A stretch of DNA of 64,000 nucleotides. It comes from Dastarcus helophoroides. Taxonomy: Eukaryota; Arthropoda; Insecta; Coleoptera; Bothrideridae. The stretch is from contig CM053326.1 of NCBI GenBank assembly GCA_028583605.1, positions 31,851,431 through 31,915,430 on the forward strand. The letters run 5' to 3'. Position 1 is the first letter of the stretch. Each line of letters starts with the position of its first letter. The position numbers and the translations under genes are program-made. The notes below the pieces were generated by a model. The model did not search any database. It was given only the letters and a program-made list of their open reading frames with translations, and was not told where the DNA came from. Shown piece after piece: positions 11,200 to 22,134 of this stretch.

Positions 11200-14100
11200 A
11201 TTAAAAATAAATTAATAAATAAAAAAATACTCATAATAGAAATAGAAAAATATAATAATTGAAAATGTAAATTTGGAGATATGAAAAAAGCTTACATTCT
11301 TAAAGTAAGCAGTATTTAAAAAAGAAAAATTAAACTTAAAATTACGAGCAAAAAGTCGAAAAATTAGAAGTTTCGACAATAGATATTCACAATTTTTCGA
11401 GAAAAATTCGATATTTTGAATTCAAAATCGAACTCTAAGGGAAGAAAGTAAAAATTGTGAGTTTAAAGTTGGAATTTTCAGAAGGAAGTTGAAGCTTTAA
11501 AGCAAGACTTCCTAACCTCTGGAATTGTTTCCCTAAGGGGGGGCGTAAAGATCCTGCTCAAAGCAGAAACACTTTTTTTTGGTGAAAACGTCAAGTTTTT
11601 GAAGGGTTGGATTTTTTCGGGCATTTTTCAAAATTTCGTTTTTTTCAAAGTTTCTACTTTTTAAAGCAAACTACTTACTTCAAATGTTGATTTTTTTCAA
11701 AATGTAGACCTTAAAAATTTAGCCATTATTAAAAAAAAGTTGTGCCTCTGTTTAAAAAATGTCGGCTTTTTTAAAAATTTGAGTTCGAAAATTGCGACTT
11801 TTTACAATAACTTGATTCTTAAGCATTCAATCTTGTTTTGAAAATGTAAGTTTTTCGAAAGGTTAAGAAAGAGACAGGAAAAGTTTATTTCGGAAGTAGG
11901 AGTTCTTTTTTCAAAATTTGGACTTTTCCAAAGTTACGACTTCTTAAAATTTCGATGTATTTCAAAATTATTACTTTTTTATAAGATTCGATATTTTCAT
12001 TTTTAGCTTTTTATAAACATTTCGAGTTTTCAGAAATTCACATTTTTTTTTCGAAAATTTTTATTTATTCCTGTAAATATTATTCGAAAATTTTTATTTG
12101 TTTAAATTTCAACTTTTTTAAAATGTCGGCCTTTTAATAATTTAATTTTTTTTAAATGTTCGACTTTTTTTAAAATTTTAATTATTTTTGGAAATGTTGA
12201 GTGTAAAATATCGACCTTTTAAAGTTTTTTTTTAATTTCGAATTTACCAAATGCTGACATTCTTTTCGAAATTTTAAATTTTTTAATTTAAAGTTTTAAA
12301 ACATTTGGAATTCTTTTCATGGCTCGAGATTTCTTCAAAGCATGGACTTTTTTGAAATGTTCGACTATTTTTCACAATTCTAACGAAATTGAGCAAAATT
12401 CCGATTTTTTTGAAAATGGTTAACTTTTCGACTTTTTTCGTAATTTCCACTTTCTTCAAATTTTCGCACGCTTTTTCCAAAATTTCAATTTTTTTTGAAA
12501 ATTTCAGTTTTTAATAATTTTGACATTATTTCAAATTCATCTGTTTTTAAAATTTTGAGCCCTTGAAAATTTGAAATGTATTTTCGAAATTTTCGAGTTA
12601 TTATGAAAATTTAGTTTTAAAAATTTTTTTTTTTTTAAACTGCTGTTTAAATTTTTTTGAAAATTTTAACTTTTTTAAACTCAGCCTTTTTTTAAATTAC
12701 TTGTTTATTTCTCAATCTTTCGAATTTTGTTCAAAATTTAGACTTTTTTGAAAAGTCTACTTTTTGACTTTTTATGAAAATTTTGTCGAAATTTTATTAT
12801 TATTTTTTTGAACAACGTCAACATTTTTGAAAAGTTTCGATTATTTACTAAACGTCCGACTTTTTTCAAAATTTTAACTCTTAGAAGTTTTGACTTTAGA
12901 CAACAAAATTTCGACTTCGGACATTTTTTTAAATTTCGATTTTTTTTTAAAACTCGACTTTTAAAAATTTATTTTGTTTTAATTAAACCTTAAAAAAAAT
13001 TGGAATTTTTTTCAAGACTCGAGATTTCTTCAAAACGAGGCCTTTTTGGATATTTAAGACATTTTTCTTTAGATTTTGACTTTAAAAATGATTCAATTTC
13101 TCAAAATGTCCACTATTTTTGAAAATCTTTAATTTTTTGAAGATTTTAACGTTTTATTAAAATTTTGACATTTTTCGAAATTTTGTCTAACATTGAACAT
13201 TTTTTTAATTTCCATTTTTTAAACTGCGTGTTGTTTTAAATTTTTGAATATTTCTGAACAATTAAAAATTTTAGTTTCGGCTTTGGCCTTTCTAAAAAAA
13301 ACTATTTGGCTATTTGTGAATTTTTGGACTTTTTAAAAATTTGATTTTTTCTTACATCGACTTTTCTGAAAATTCCATATTTTTCAAAATTTAAACTTTA
13401 AAAATAATTAAATTTCTCAAATTTTCGACTATTTTTAAATATCTTTATTTTTTTGACGTTTTAACGTTTTATTAAAATTTCAACATTTTTCGACATTTTG
13501 CCTATCATTAAACAATTTTTTAATTTAGATTTTTTAAAATTGCGTCGTTGATTTCAATTTTATTGAAAAGTTCAAATTATTAGTTTAAACCTTGGCCTTT
13601 TTAAATTTTTTTTTGGCTATTTGTCAATAATTGGACTTTTTAAAAATTTCAGATTTTTTCAAAATTTGGATTTTTTGAAGATTCGATATTTTTCAAAATT
13701 ATGATTTTAAAATTGCGACGTTTCAAATTTTTCCCTATTTCTAAAATGTAAACTTTTTTGAAAATTTCAGTTTTTGTAAAAATGTCGCCTTTTTGGAAAA
13801 TTCACCATTTTTCATAGTTTTGACTTTCGAAAATTTGACATTTTTTCGAAATTGAATTATTTTGCAAATCTTGTTTTCAAAAATATTTGAATTTTTTTTT
13901 AAATTGCGCACTTTTTTGAGTTTTTGAATTTTTGTAAAAAATCCTTAATATTTTTCAAATTTCCACCTTTGATGAAATTTTTTTGAAAATTTTCGAATTA
14001 TTTTGGAAATTTTCAAATCATTTTGAAATCATTTTTAAAAATTTTTGAATTTATTTTGAAAATTACGCTGTTTTTTAAGCTTCTGAATATTTTGGAATAT

Positions 14101-14420
14101 TTTTATCTTTTTTTGAAATTTTTGAGCATTTTACAATATTTGGACCCCTAAGTCACAGAGGAGGTTCTTTTAAAATGTCAATTTTTTGAAAACTGATTTT
14201 TTCTGTGAAAATTTTCAAATTGTTATAGAAATTTGGCCAGTTACTAAAATTTCGATGTTTTTCAAAATTTCTAACTTTTGTTTGAACATTTCGACTTTTT
14301 TGAAAATTTGGGAATTTTTGAATATGTGGCTTTATTTTTACAATTCTTGAATTAAGTTTCAGCTATTTTTTAAAATTTCGACATTTCTCAAAATTTGGAG
14401 TATTTTCAAGATTTAGATTT
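11200..14420. repeat. AT-run repeat block, mainly pyrimidine orientation
   Basis: Short purine-type stretch to about 11,510, then 2.8 kb of TTTTTGAAAATTTCGAC-like motif. Includes duplicated segment copy B (13,877-14,112). ORFs here are repeat artefacts. Confidence 0.7.
13877..14112. repeat. Duplicated AT segment, copy B
   Basis: Partner of 10,808-11,046, same strand, with a few substitutions and short indels. Confidence 0.75.
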
Positions 14421-14448
14421 TTCCTTCATAGTACTCTTATTGATCGGG

Positions 14449-14612
14449 AACATTGTTTATTTATTTTATTTAACATTTATGCCAGCCATTTTGGAAACAT
14501 TGAAATGTTTAGTAATAAAAGTTGACAATATTCGAAACATTTTTTTAAATTTAAATATTTCCAAACTGGGTTGCAGAAGTGTTAAATAAAATAAATAAAC
14601 ATTTTGATTGTT
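14449..14612. repeat. Inverted repeat (foldback, about 160 bp)
   Basis: TGTTTATTTATTTTATTTAACA-type arm near 14,454-14,475 is matched by its reverse complement near 14,579-14,603 (21 bp perfect). The inner sequences (GCCAGCCATTTTGGAAA / TTTCCAAACTGGGTTGC) also pair imperfectly. Adjacent to the hammerhead-like repeat copy 2. Confidence 0.6.
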
Positions 14613-14624
14613 TATTGATTGAAA

Positions 14625-14725
14625 TACAAATCTTTTCCCCCGAAACCAAGAAAGATTAAAAAACACAACAAAGATTACTCTAACGCGTTTCGATAGCCAA
14701 GCTATCATCTTCAGAGAGATACTGA
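14625..14725 (-). repeat. Dispersed repeat (Penelope-like?) copy 2
   Basis: Best preserved of the three family 1 copies; see 8,580-8,700. Confidence 0.5.
14678..14718 (-). ncRNA. Hammerhead-ribozyme-like motif, family 1, copy 2 (best)
   Basis: Minus strand order: CTCT (stem I), CTGAAGA (core CUGANGA), extra T, GATAGC-TTG-GCTATC (six-pair stem II), GAAA, CGCGTT (minimal stem III ending in GUU), AGAG (stem I partner). All hammerhead parts are present and paired; the one oddity is the T between core and stem II. Confidence 0.5.
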
Positions 14726-16055
14726 TTGAAGGTTTTTGACTTTTTTACTGTCGACGTTGACTTTGATTAAAAAACTTAAAGGGGGGTATGAACATATTAT
14801 TTATACTCTGCGGAGGCAAAGGGTAAAAAAAGTTGGGAACCCCTACTTTAGAAAATAACCCTTCATTTAAAAAAATAACATTTATTGAAATTTCGAAAAA
14901 GACTAAACATCTATAGGATCAAGTTGAAACTGAAAATGTTTAGAAAACTACTAATTTAAATAAAAAAATGTTAATGGAAAATTCCATAAAAAATACAAAA
15001 CTTAGGAAATCATGAGGACTGCCGATAGAAGTGAAAACCTAAAACTAGGAAATAGTAGTGGTTTTCTTTTGAATTTTTAAATTAATTGTAGCATAAAAAA
15101 GTAAAATTTCATAATTTGTAAATTAAAATTATTAACATTAGTCTGGTCTTAACATTTATCCACACTCCGAGCAACAATTATATGTATAGGCATTTTTATT
15201 GAGTCTATTTATTATTAAAAACATGGACCTGCTCAAGCCCCGACCAAAAATTAAATACCACTCAATTGAAATAAAAATAAATTTCGAATTTTTAAATTTA
15301 GTTTATTCTAATATGAAATCGCTAAATTTGTAAAATATTAGTTAACATTTTAAGTTTACTGTCCTAAAGTTTGCCCTTTGTCTAAGACTTTTATTGCAAA
15401 ACTAGGATTCCTTTTCATAAATTTTGTTGAGCCTTGTCTTTAGATTTCGATTTTTTAAAACGAATTTTAACTGGAAATTTTATTTTATGAATGTCAACAT
15501 TCGTTCGTTTTTTTTTTTGATCCAAAAGTCAATTTTCTAAACTCGAAGTTTCGAAAAAAATTCGATTTTCTCTCGATACTTCGACATTTTCTGGATCTTT
15601 TGATTTTTTTCTCAAGATTTGGAGATTAGATTTTTTCGAGATTTCCACTTTAATCTCGAAATGGCGACATTCTTCTCGAAATTTTGAAAACAGTTATAAC
15701 TCTCCTATATTTTTTTTGGAATTTCATTTAGTTCTTGTCTTTTTTCAAAGAATTGGATGACTCCAGATACAAGATGTTGGTAATGCTTTCGGTGTTTATA
15801 TTAATTAATTTGTTTATATTACTGCAGCAGGAATTCTTTAACTTTCCAATTTACTTAATTATAAAAAGCAATCAATTTTTCCTGATTATGAATAAACGCT
15901 TTAGAATGTCATGTGTTATTGACATACTTGCCCTTTCGTCGTTGAAAGCATTTGACCAAATTGCAAATTGGTTGAAATGGAATCTTTTTGTTATTCACAT
16001 CATATGTCGTGACACTCCCAACGTTTATTCATGCACATCGATAACATTTAATTTA
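14725..16055. other. AT-rich, partly AT-run repeat
   Basis: 14,860-15,000 and 15,420-15,720 carry the AT-run motif. The plus ORF 15,735-16,103 overlaps the minus candidate exon and has no family resemblance. Confidence 0.45.
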
Positions 16056-16265
16056 TTACGTTCTACGGCTACCCATACCCACTTTTATTCCTTCAGGTGT
16101 TAGCAAGTGTACTCGCATGAACTTGCCTTGGACATGATATACATTATTAAACGTCGATTCGAGACCAATCATTCCCAAAGGACTCACGACTTCATGCCTT
16201 TTATTACCATCAATATGAATATTAAAAACATAAACTCCGAAGTCATTACACCAGTTATGGAATGT
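16056..16265 (-). CDS. Possible terminal coding exon, unknown protein
   Basis: Open minus-strand frame of 69 codons without an early methionine. It contains VYVFNIHIDGNKRHEVVSPL and YHVQGKFMRVHLLTPEGIKV and ends in TAA, followed by AATAAA-type hexamers within about 40 bp. Composition is protein-like and unlike the surrounding repeat. A candidate acceptor (TTCGGAG) near 16,231 would enter in phase 1, which is compatible with the exon at 30,079, but its pyrimidine tract is poor and 14 kb separates them. It could equally be a relic of a mobile element. Confidence 0.35.
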   Translation of the reverse strand, partial: TFHNWCNDFGVYVFNIHIDGNKRHEVVSPLGMIGLESTFNNVYHVQGKFMRVHLLTPEGIKVGMGSRRT

Positions 16266-16690
16266 TTAAAAGTACGCTTTGCTTCAGATGATTTATGCAA
16301 GCCTTTGGATGTACAATAACTACGCTAAAAAAATGAACTGAACTGACATTTCGACATTTTCGCAGCTATGACTTAACTGTTAAAAATCATACATACACAT
16401 TTGGCAATCGAACATAAACCTATATTACATTATTTATTAGGAATATAAAAGGTAAATAACACTCACTCATCACTGATCTTTGGACTATTAAAACTTACAA
16501 ACCTGACAAGTGGATTTCTTCTACAAGGGGAGCATTCGAAATTTTTTTTTTGAAATTCGACCTTTAAGGGGTGAAAATCTATATGAAATTTTATGTGTCC
16601 CAGAGTTGCATGCTTTCAATCAGCGGTCGGCCCGCGGACAATAGACGATGAAGTTTTTTTTTTTATAATCATCAATCGTCAGCAATTTGC
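16266..16690. other. No identified feature
   Basis: AT-rich unique sequence upstream (minus strand) of the candidate terminal exon; no further exon found. Confidence 0.4.
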
Positions 16691-17426
16691 GATCTGCAAT
16701 TAGCAAAAAAGTTGAAATTTTAACAAAAAGAGTCAACATTACTCGACTAAATATTTATTTTTTAATGACTACCTGAGTGAAGAACAAGCTTCCTTCCTCC
16801 CATTATGACGTCAGAAAATATCAACTATTGAGATAAACGTTAAAATTTTGAGAAACAAGTTGGAATTTGAATTTTTTGGAGTTTTTTACTACTCGAAACA
16901 TTTTTACTTTTTTATCAAAGGATGAACCACATTTTAAAAAATGGCAAAGTTTAATAAATAAGACGAAGTTTACAAAAAGATGGATAAAAAAAAATTCAAA
17001 AAAAGTTGAATTTTGAGACATGACGAAATTTTGAAAGAAAAACGAAGACTTTTCAGATAAAAATTTAAAATTTTAAGAAAGTCGTATTTTGATAAAAGAA
17101 GTCTAATTTTAGAATAATTTAAAACTTCAAAAGAAAAAAAGAAATTTTGTGAAAAAAGACAGAAAGAAGTCAAATTTTCAAGAAAATGTGTAAAGTTCAA
17201 AGAAAGAATTAATTTTCAGCAATAAATCGAAATTTTTTAAAAAGGTTTCCGCTGTTAAAATATAAATTTTTGGTCGACTTTACAAATCAAGGGAAAGCAA
17301 GTGGCCCACCTTGCTTTAATGTAGCTAGCTGATAGAAAAATAAAACAAGAGAATTTAAAAATATTTTTTATTAGATGGGATTGCATAAATTACAGTGACA
17401 GTTTTGCACTAAGGCTGACATTTTTT

Positions 17427-17451
17427 CGCGCGCGATTTAAATGGCGCGCGC
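17427..17451. repeat. CG-rich palindrome
   Basis: GCGCGCG, ATTTAAAT and GGCGCGCGC form a near-perfect palindrome centred on ATTTAAAT in otherwise AT-rich DNA; CTCGCGAG follows closely. Confidence 0.6.
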
Positions 17452-18011
17452 TAAACTCGCGAGAAAGAGTGTACGTGCAAAAGCTCCTAATGGTTCGAAA
17501 ATTCAAAGTTTGAATAGAAGAAAAGTGCTTTTTCGAAAATCAAAACTTTTTTCAGATGTTTTTAACTTTACCACAAAATTTCGACTGTTAATTTGAACTC
17601 CTGAAAAAATCTTAAAATAAACAAACACAAAATGTACATCTAAAGTCGAAATTTCTAGTTTTTAAACCAAAAACTCGAAAGAAGTCCAAATTATTTCGAT
17701 GGTAAACTCAAATTTTGATAAAAGTTTTAACCAAAAATTTGAAACGGGGAAATAAAGTTGAACAAATTTTTAAAATACAAAAAATTCTCAAAATTTCCAA
17801 TTTAAGTCAACATGTAAAGATTAAAATCGAAATTTGGAAATTGGAGTCGAAAAAAATTGTAACTTTTGAAATAAAAACGAAATTTCTAGATTTTAGAAAA
17901 GTTTGTTGAAATTTCGAGTTTGAAGTGAAACTTTCGAGATTCAAGTTAGTTAAAGTTGAAATTTCAGGAAATTTGGAGATTTAAGTCCAGAGTACATATT
18001 GGCGACCAAGA

Positions 18012-18150
18012 TAAACCAAGCGCAGCGCGGGAAGGCCACAAAGATGGTCTGATGATATCAGAATACAAGTAGGAAATAGGTGGTTTCAATTAGCACAGGA
18101 CAGATCAGCATGGAAGAGGCCTACGTTCAGGAGTGGACAGAAAACGGCTG
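18012..18150 (+). pseudogene. LINE reverse transcriptase C-terminal fragment
   Basis: Translates as GRPQRWSDDI and RWFQLAQDRSAWK, then, after a frame change, EAYVQEWTENG and stop. This is the conserved C-terminal end of one group of insect non-LTR polyproteins. Only about 45 codons remain. Confidence 0.7.
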
Positions 18151-18329
18151 AAAAAGAAGAGGAAGTCAATGTTTTGAGAAAAAAAAATCAAACAACTTCG
18201 GAGTTCAAATTGAATGTCGAAATTTTCGGAAAAAAGTAGGAAAATTGAGATTAAACTCGAAATTTTGAAAGAAGAAATTTTATGCCAAAAAATAAAAACG
18301 AAATAATAATAATCGTAAAATAAATCTTA

Positions 18330-20388
18330 AACTCGAAACCCTTAATTTGCCGCTCTGGACTTTTGCTCAGCTTGTCCCCGATCAGATCAGACTCTGAAGC
18401 CACCCCTTTATTGCATTTAAATATTAGTGGCTGTAATATTGTCAGAACCTTTGTTAGTCTTCTTTTTCTATTTGACAGATAGACGGAATTCCTTTTTTCA
18501 ACCTTGTGGTCCGTTTAATTTTTTTTTTTTTTCTGTAGGTGGCACGTTGCCCTAAAAAGGTGGTCGATCGCTACTCTCAATAAATAAAGCAAATTGTTGT
18601 ATTTAAAGATGCCTATCGATGTTTTGTCCTCTATCAATTTTTGTAGGTTTAAGTTTTTCTTTCAAATTATAATGTACAGATGAAATTATCAATATTTCGA
18701 TTTGCAGATACTTGATCCACTTTATTAAAATGAGAAATCATCATATTAAATTTTTCGCATAATTATTTAATAAAACTCTAACATTGACTGACAGACAACG
18801 CACGCTCTGCAAGAATTAAATTTTGCACACGTCGGTACGTATATCGTAGGTGAGCACTAAGAAAGGATTTTTCAAAATTCAACTTCGAAGGGTCTAAAAA
18901 TGGCCATTGAAATCCTAAGAAAAGTAGGCTTTAAAATTGCCTGTATGCGTTAACCATACACTTGAAGTATATGGCGTTAACTCGATCACTTTGACTGTAT
19001 GACATACATATTCTCGCATCGGCTCGGCGATGTTTATTTTGCTTATCGCATTTCTTATCTGTGTGGTCATGCGGGGGTAACACTGGAAAACTGGGAGTCT
19101 TTTGCTGCAGAACGAACAATAGACGTCGTTTTAAAAACAATTTGACTGATTCAAGGATTTTGATGTATTAAAATATAAATGTCGGCCGGGGAAGAAAAAT
19201 CTTCAAAACACAGGAGGGTATGCGTGGAGCAAGTTACCATTAACTCCTTAACATTTGAGAAAAATGTAATGGTTACTGAAATGTACTCCCATCGAGTACA
19301 CGGCTAATAAAGAATACTCACTTTTTATATCATATAAATGAAATGACAGATCGAAAATTTTCCGTAAAATAGGTCTTGTTAAAACAATGAATTTTAATTT
19401 TGAAATCGAAAAGTAAATTACCCCATTAAAGGTTAATACTATATTTAAATTTTGTGTAATTACGCGAGTCATTATGTACAGAAACAAAATAATAGTTTAA
19501 AATTCCCAGTAAACCGATCATTTGTGGATAAAACATTAAACCAGAAATTAATTGTGGTTACTCTAGACATGCACATTAATAATTTAACGTGGATGTACCG
19601 TCCGTCACAAAGAGAATTATACCGACGTGCATTAGCTTTTCTGAAATAAAATTTTAAATTTTCCAATGAGAGGATTGCTAAGCGCACATATTGATGACAT
19701 AAAATATTTAACGGCATAAATTATACACTATACGGATATAGAAACAATAAAACGACCTCACTTTCCAACTTCAGAGAACGACACGGAAAATTTTTCAATA
19801 CTGTTTCACGGGAAATGACAGTTGACACGTTTTATTTTTAATAAAAGGAGACAAATCAATGCGATTATTTTTTAAAGATAGATGACTCAGTACAATTTCA
19901 TTATGCAAGCCTTATATGTGCATTATTCTTAGAATTGTTAATCTTTAAAAATACGTAAATGTGAAGTTAATTTCCTAGATATTTTTTAACATTCTCTCGT
20001 ATTATAAGATAGCAGATGACCTTTAACTATTTAATTTTTACTCAAATTTAATCTCATATAAATTCGTCATAAAAGATCCAATTTGTAATGTTCTATTGTT
20101 ATTAATATTTCAATTTTTTTAGATAAAAATTAAAATTTATTAAATAGAAATGCTCTCATATCTTCTACACTTCAACTTTAGTAGCTTTAAATACGCTTTA
20201 ATTTGTTAAGGAAATTTAAATATTTTTAGGATTTCAGCAAATAGCATTAGGTTTGTACCCTCGTTTATGTTTAATTTAAAAGTCACTTGCGAGCACCACT
20301 TAAATCGTAAAAAATTGAAAAATAATAATAGTATTAATTAATAATAACGGTGTCCCAACGAAATTCCCCCTTGGATGCGCCAAATATA
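18330..20388. other. Non-repetitive stretch without a supported gene
   Basis: Less repetitive than its surroundings. A possible acceptor (TTTTTTTTCTGTAG near 18,538) followed by 14 codons, a stop and AATAAATAAA looks like a tiny terminal exon or transposon end. ORFs at 18,931-19,140 (-) and 19,452-19,649 (+) have no family match I can support. Confidence 0.35.
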
Positions 20389-20560
20389 CGAGGTCTGTTC
20401 AACAAGTAAGGTGACTATATTTTTATGAAAAAATATTTATTTATTCATCAACATTTATAATAACCCCTTCAAAGTAATCCCCCTCAGATAAAATGCACTT
20501 GTGCCAACGCTTTTTCCAATCTTCAAAGCATTTCTCATAAGTACTGCGGTGAGTCGAGTT
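20389..20560 (-). pseudogene. Mariner transposase 3' end with terminal inverted repeat
   Basis: The TIR-like end, CGAGGTCTGTTCAACAAGTA, after TA at 20,387-20,388 marks the element's terminus. The minus strand encodes FEDWKKRWHKCILSEGDYFE, ending in TAA at 20,441-20,443, the hallmark C-terminus of mariner transposases. The rest of the element is missing or unrecognisable. Confidence 0.8.
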
Positions 20561-21848
20561 CTACTTAACTGTTTTATTTCCTCGTCTGTTTTATTTAATT
20601 GAATTTTATTCAATTGTTCTTGTAAATATTAAATCTACAAATGCTGTATTATAAAATGTCTTTGTAACATACCGTTTTGCGTGAGAAACAGACTTCTTAA
20701 CAGTTCACAAATTAGATAAGGGTTATTTGTTAGGACCTGGTTTGTTTAAAAAAAAAATGATTTAAAGTGAGTAAAAGAACATGTTAATTTTGAAGGACCG
20801 CTGAAAGTCCGATATCGTAAATAAGGGCACTAAAGCTGTTAAATGTCAATAACGGAGACCATAGCAAATCTCTCGGCAAGACCATGTGGTGGTAGATTGG
20901 AGGAATTTGACGTTCAAAAAACGCCCTTATAAACACGTACAATTGTAAGTTATTTAAATTTTAATTATCAAAGGAAATGTTGTAAGATAAGGGGATGACA
21001 TCATTCAAAATGGGTTTGCAGTTTGATTTCCACTTTAAGAATCCTTTTCAAAATTTATTTAAGGGTTAATTTGGATTAGAAATATTTAAATTGTAGAAAT
21101 TCTGCATCATCATAACCTCTAGCGAGATGCAGGGGATATCTTTCGGTCCCCAGAAATTAAGGGTAGGGGGGCGTGAAGATAAAACACCAAAGACCAACTT
21201 TAAAGGAGTAGAATACTAAACTTCGATGAAACTAGTTATACAAACGAGTACGAAATACGGGAGTTTTAAAAATTGCTTTGGTTTGTGCTAATTAACATAA
21301 ATGAACACAAAAAAAAACAATTTCTGTTTAACGTGAAGTTCTTGTGCCATTTGTGTGTGATGTTTGCTACGGAAAAAATAGGCAAGTAAATTTTAAATTG
21401 TCGTGATGATTTATTTCATGGTTTTTTGCTCTTATATGTTTTAATTGGTTTTTCCTACAATTTGAGAAAATACTTGTTCCTAATTTTGGGCAATATAGGG
21501 CTGGGGGGCATACACAAAAAAAAGAGAAAGGAATTTTAAAAAAATTCCACAACAAATCGAATGAATGAGAAAGTCGTTGTTAGAAAATTGTTATAGGGCC
21601 AAGAATCCTACCGCTGACTGGTGCAACTACCAGTCTCAGTATCAAAAAAAAGAGAGAGAAAAAAAAACAAATACAAAGAGAATAGAAAGAATGAAAAAGA
21701 CGAAAACAAATAAAGCAAATTTGCTTCGAAAATCTTCTATTTTCTTAAGGGCGTTCTTCGGTGTTCTGCTGTTAGAAGCTGAGTTTTCAGAGGTTCAAAA
21801 AATCGATCACACCCATCACCGCAGGCTCGGTAACTGACAGCAGGCATC
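20561..21848. other. No supported gene
   Basis: Moderately AT-rich unique sequence up to the foldback element. The lysine-rich ORF at 21,565-21,837 comes from a short A-rich tract and is not convincing. Confidence 0.4.
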
Positions 21849-21857
21849 TACATTAGG
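21849..21857. repeat. Target duplication, left of foldback element
   Basis: TACATTAGG; matches TATATTAGG at 27,667-27,675 in 8 of 9 positions. Confidence 0.75.
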
Positions 21858-22134
21858 ACCGGTGTGAAGACAGCGGCCAAAACCTAGCAGCCACTTTTAC
21901 GAAGTTAACCAAACGTCCATGGGCATGTGGGTATCGCGATACGAGTTGCCGGCAACGAGCATGCAGACAAAAAATAATCCGTCGTAGCGGCCAAAATATT
22001 AGCAGCGCTAGGCGACCATTCTGTTAAAGTAAATATCTATAAATGATATAAAAATTCATATATACCAAACGCGTTGACCTAACCAAATAAAACTTTAACA
22101 TTTTGTTCACAAAAACATGGGAATTCAATTCGTA

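Larger units (their letters stand above)
16690..18330. repeat. AT-run repeat blocks, purine orientation, with two interruptions
   Basis: Repeat at 16,690-17,280, 17,500-17,990 and 18,160-18,330. Interrupted by a unique stretch with a GC palindrome (17,427-17,451) and by a LINE C-terminal scrap (18,012-18,150). Confidence 0.65.

Noticed and set aside
18525..18600. Pyrimidine tract plus CTGTAG followed by 14 codons, stop and AATAAATAAA
   Set aside because: Looks like a tiny terminal exon, but no upstream donor or coding partner could be found; may be a transposon end.
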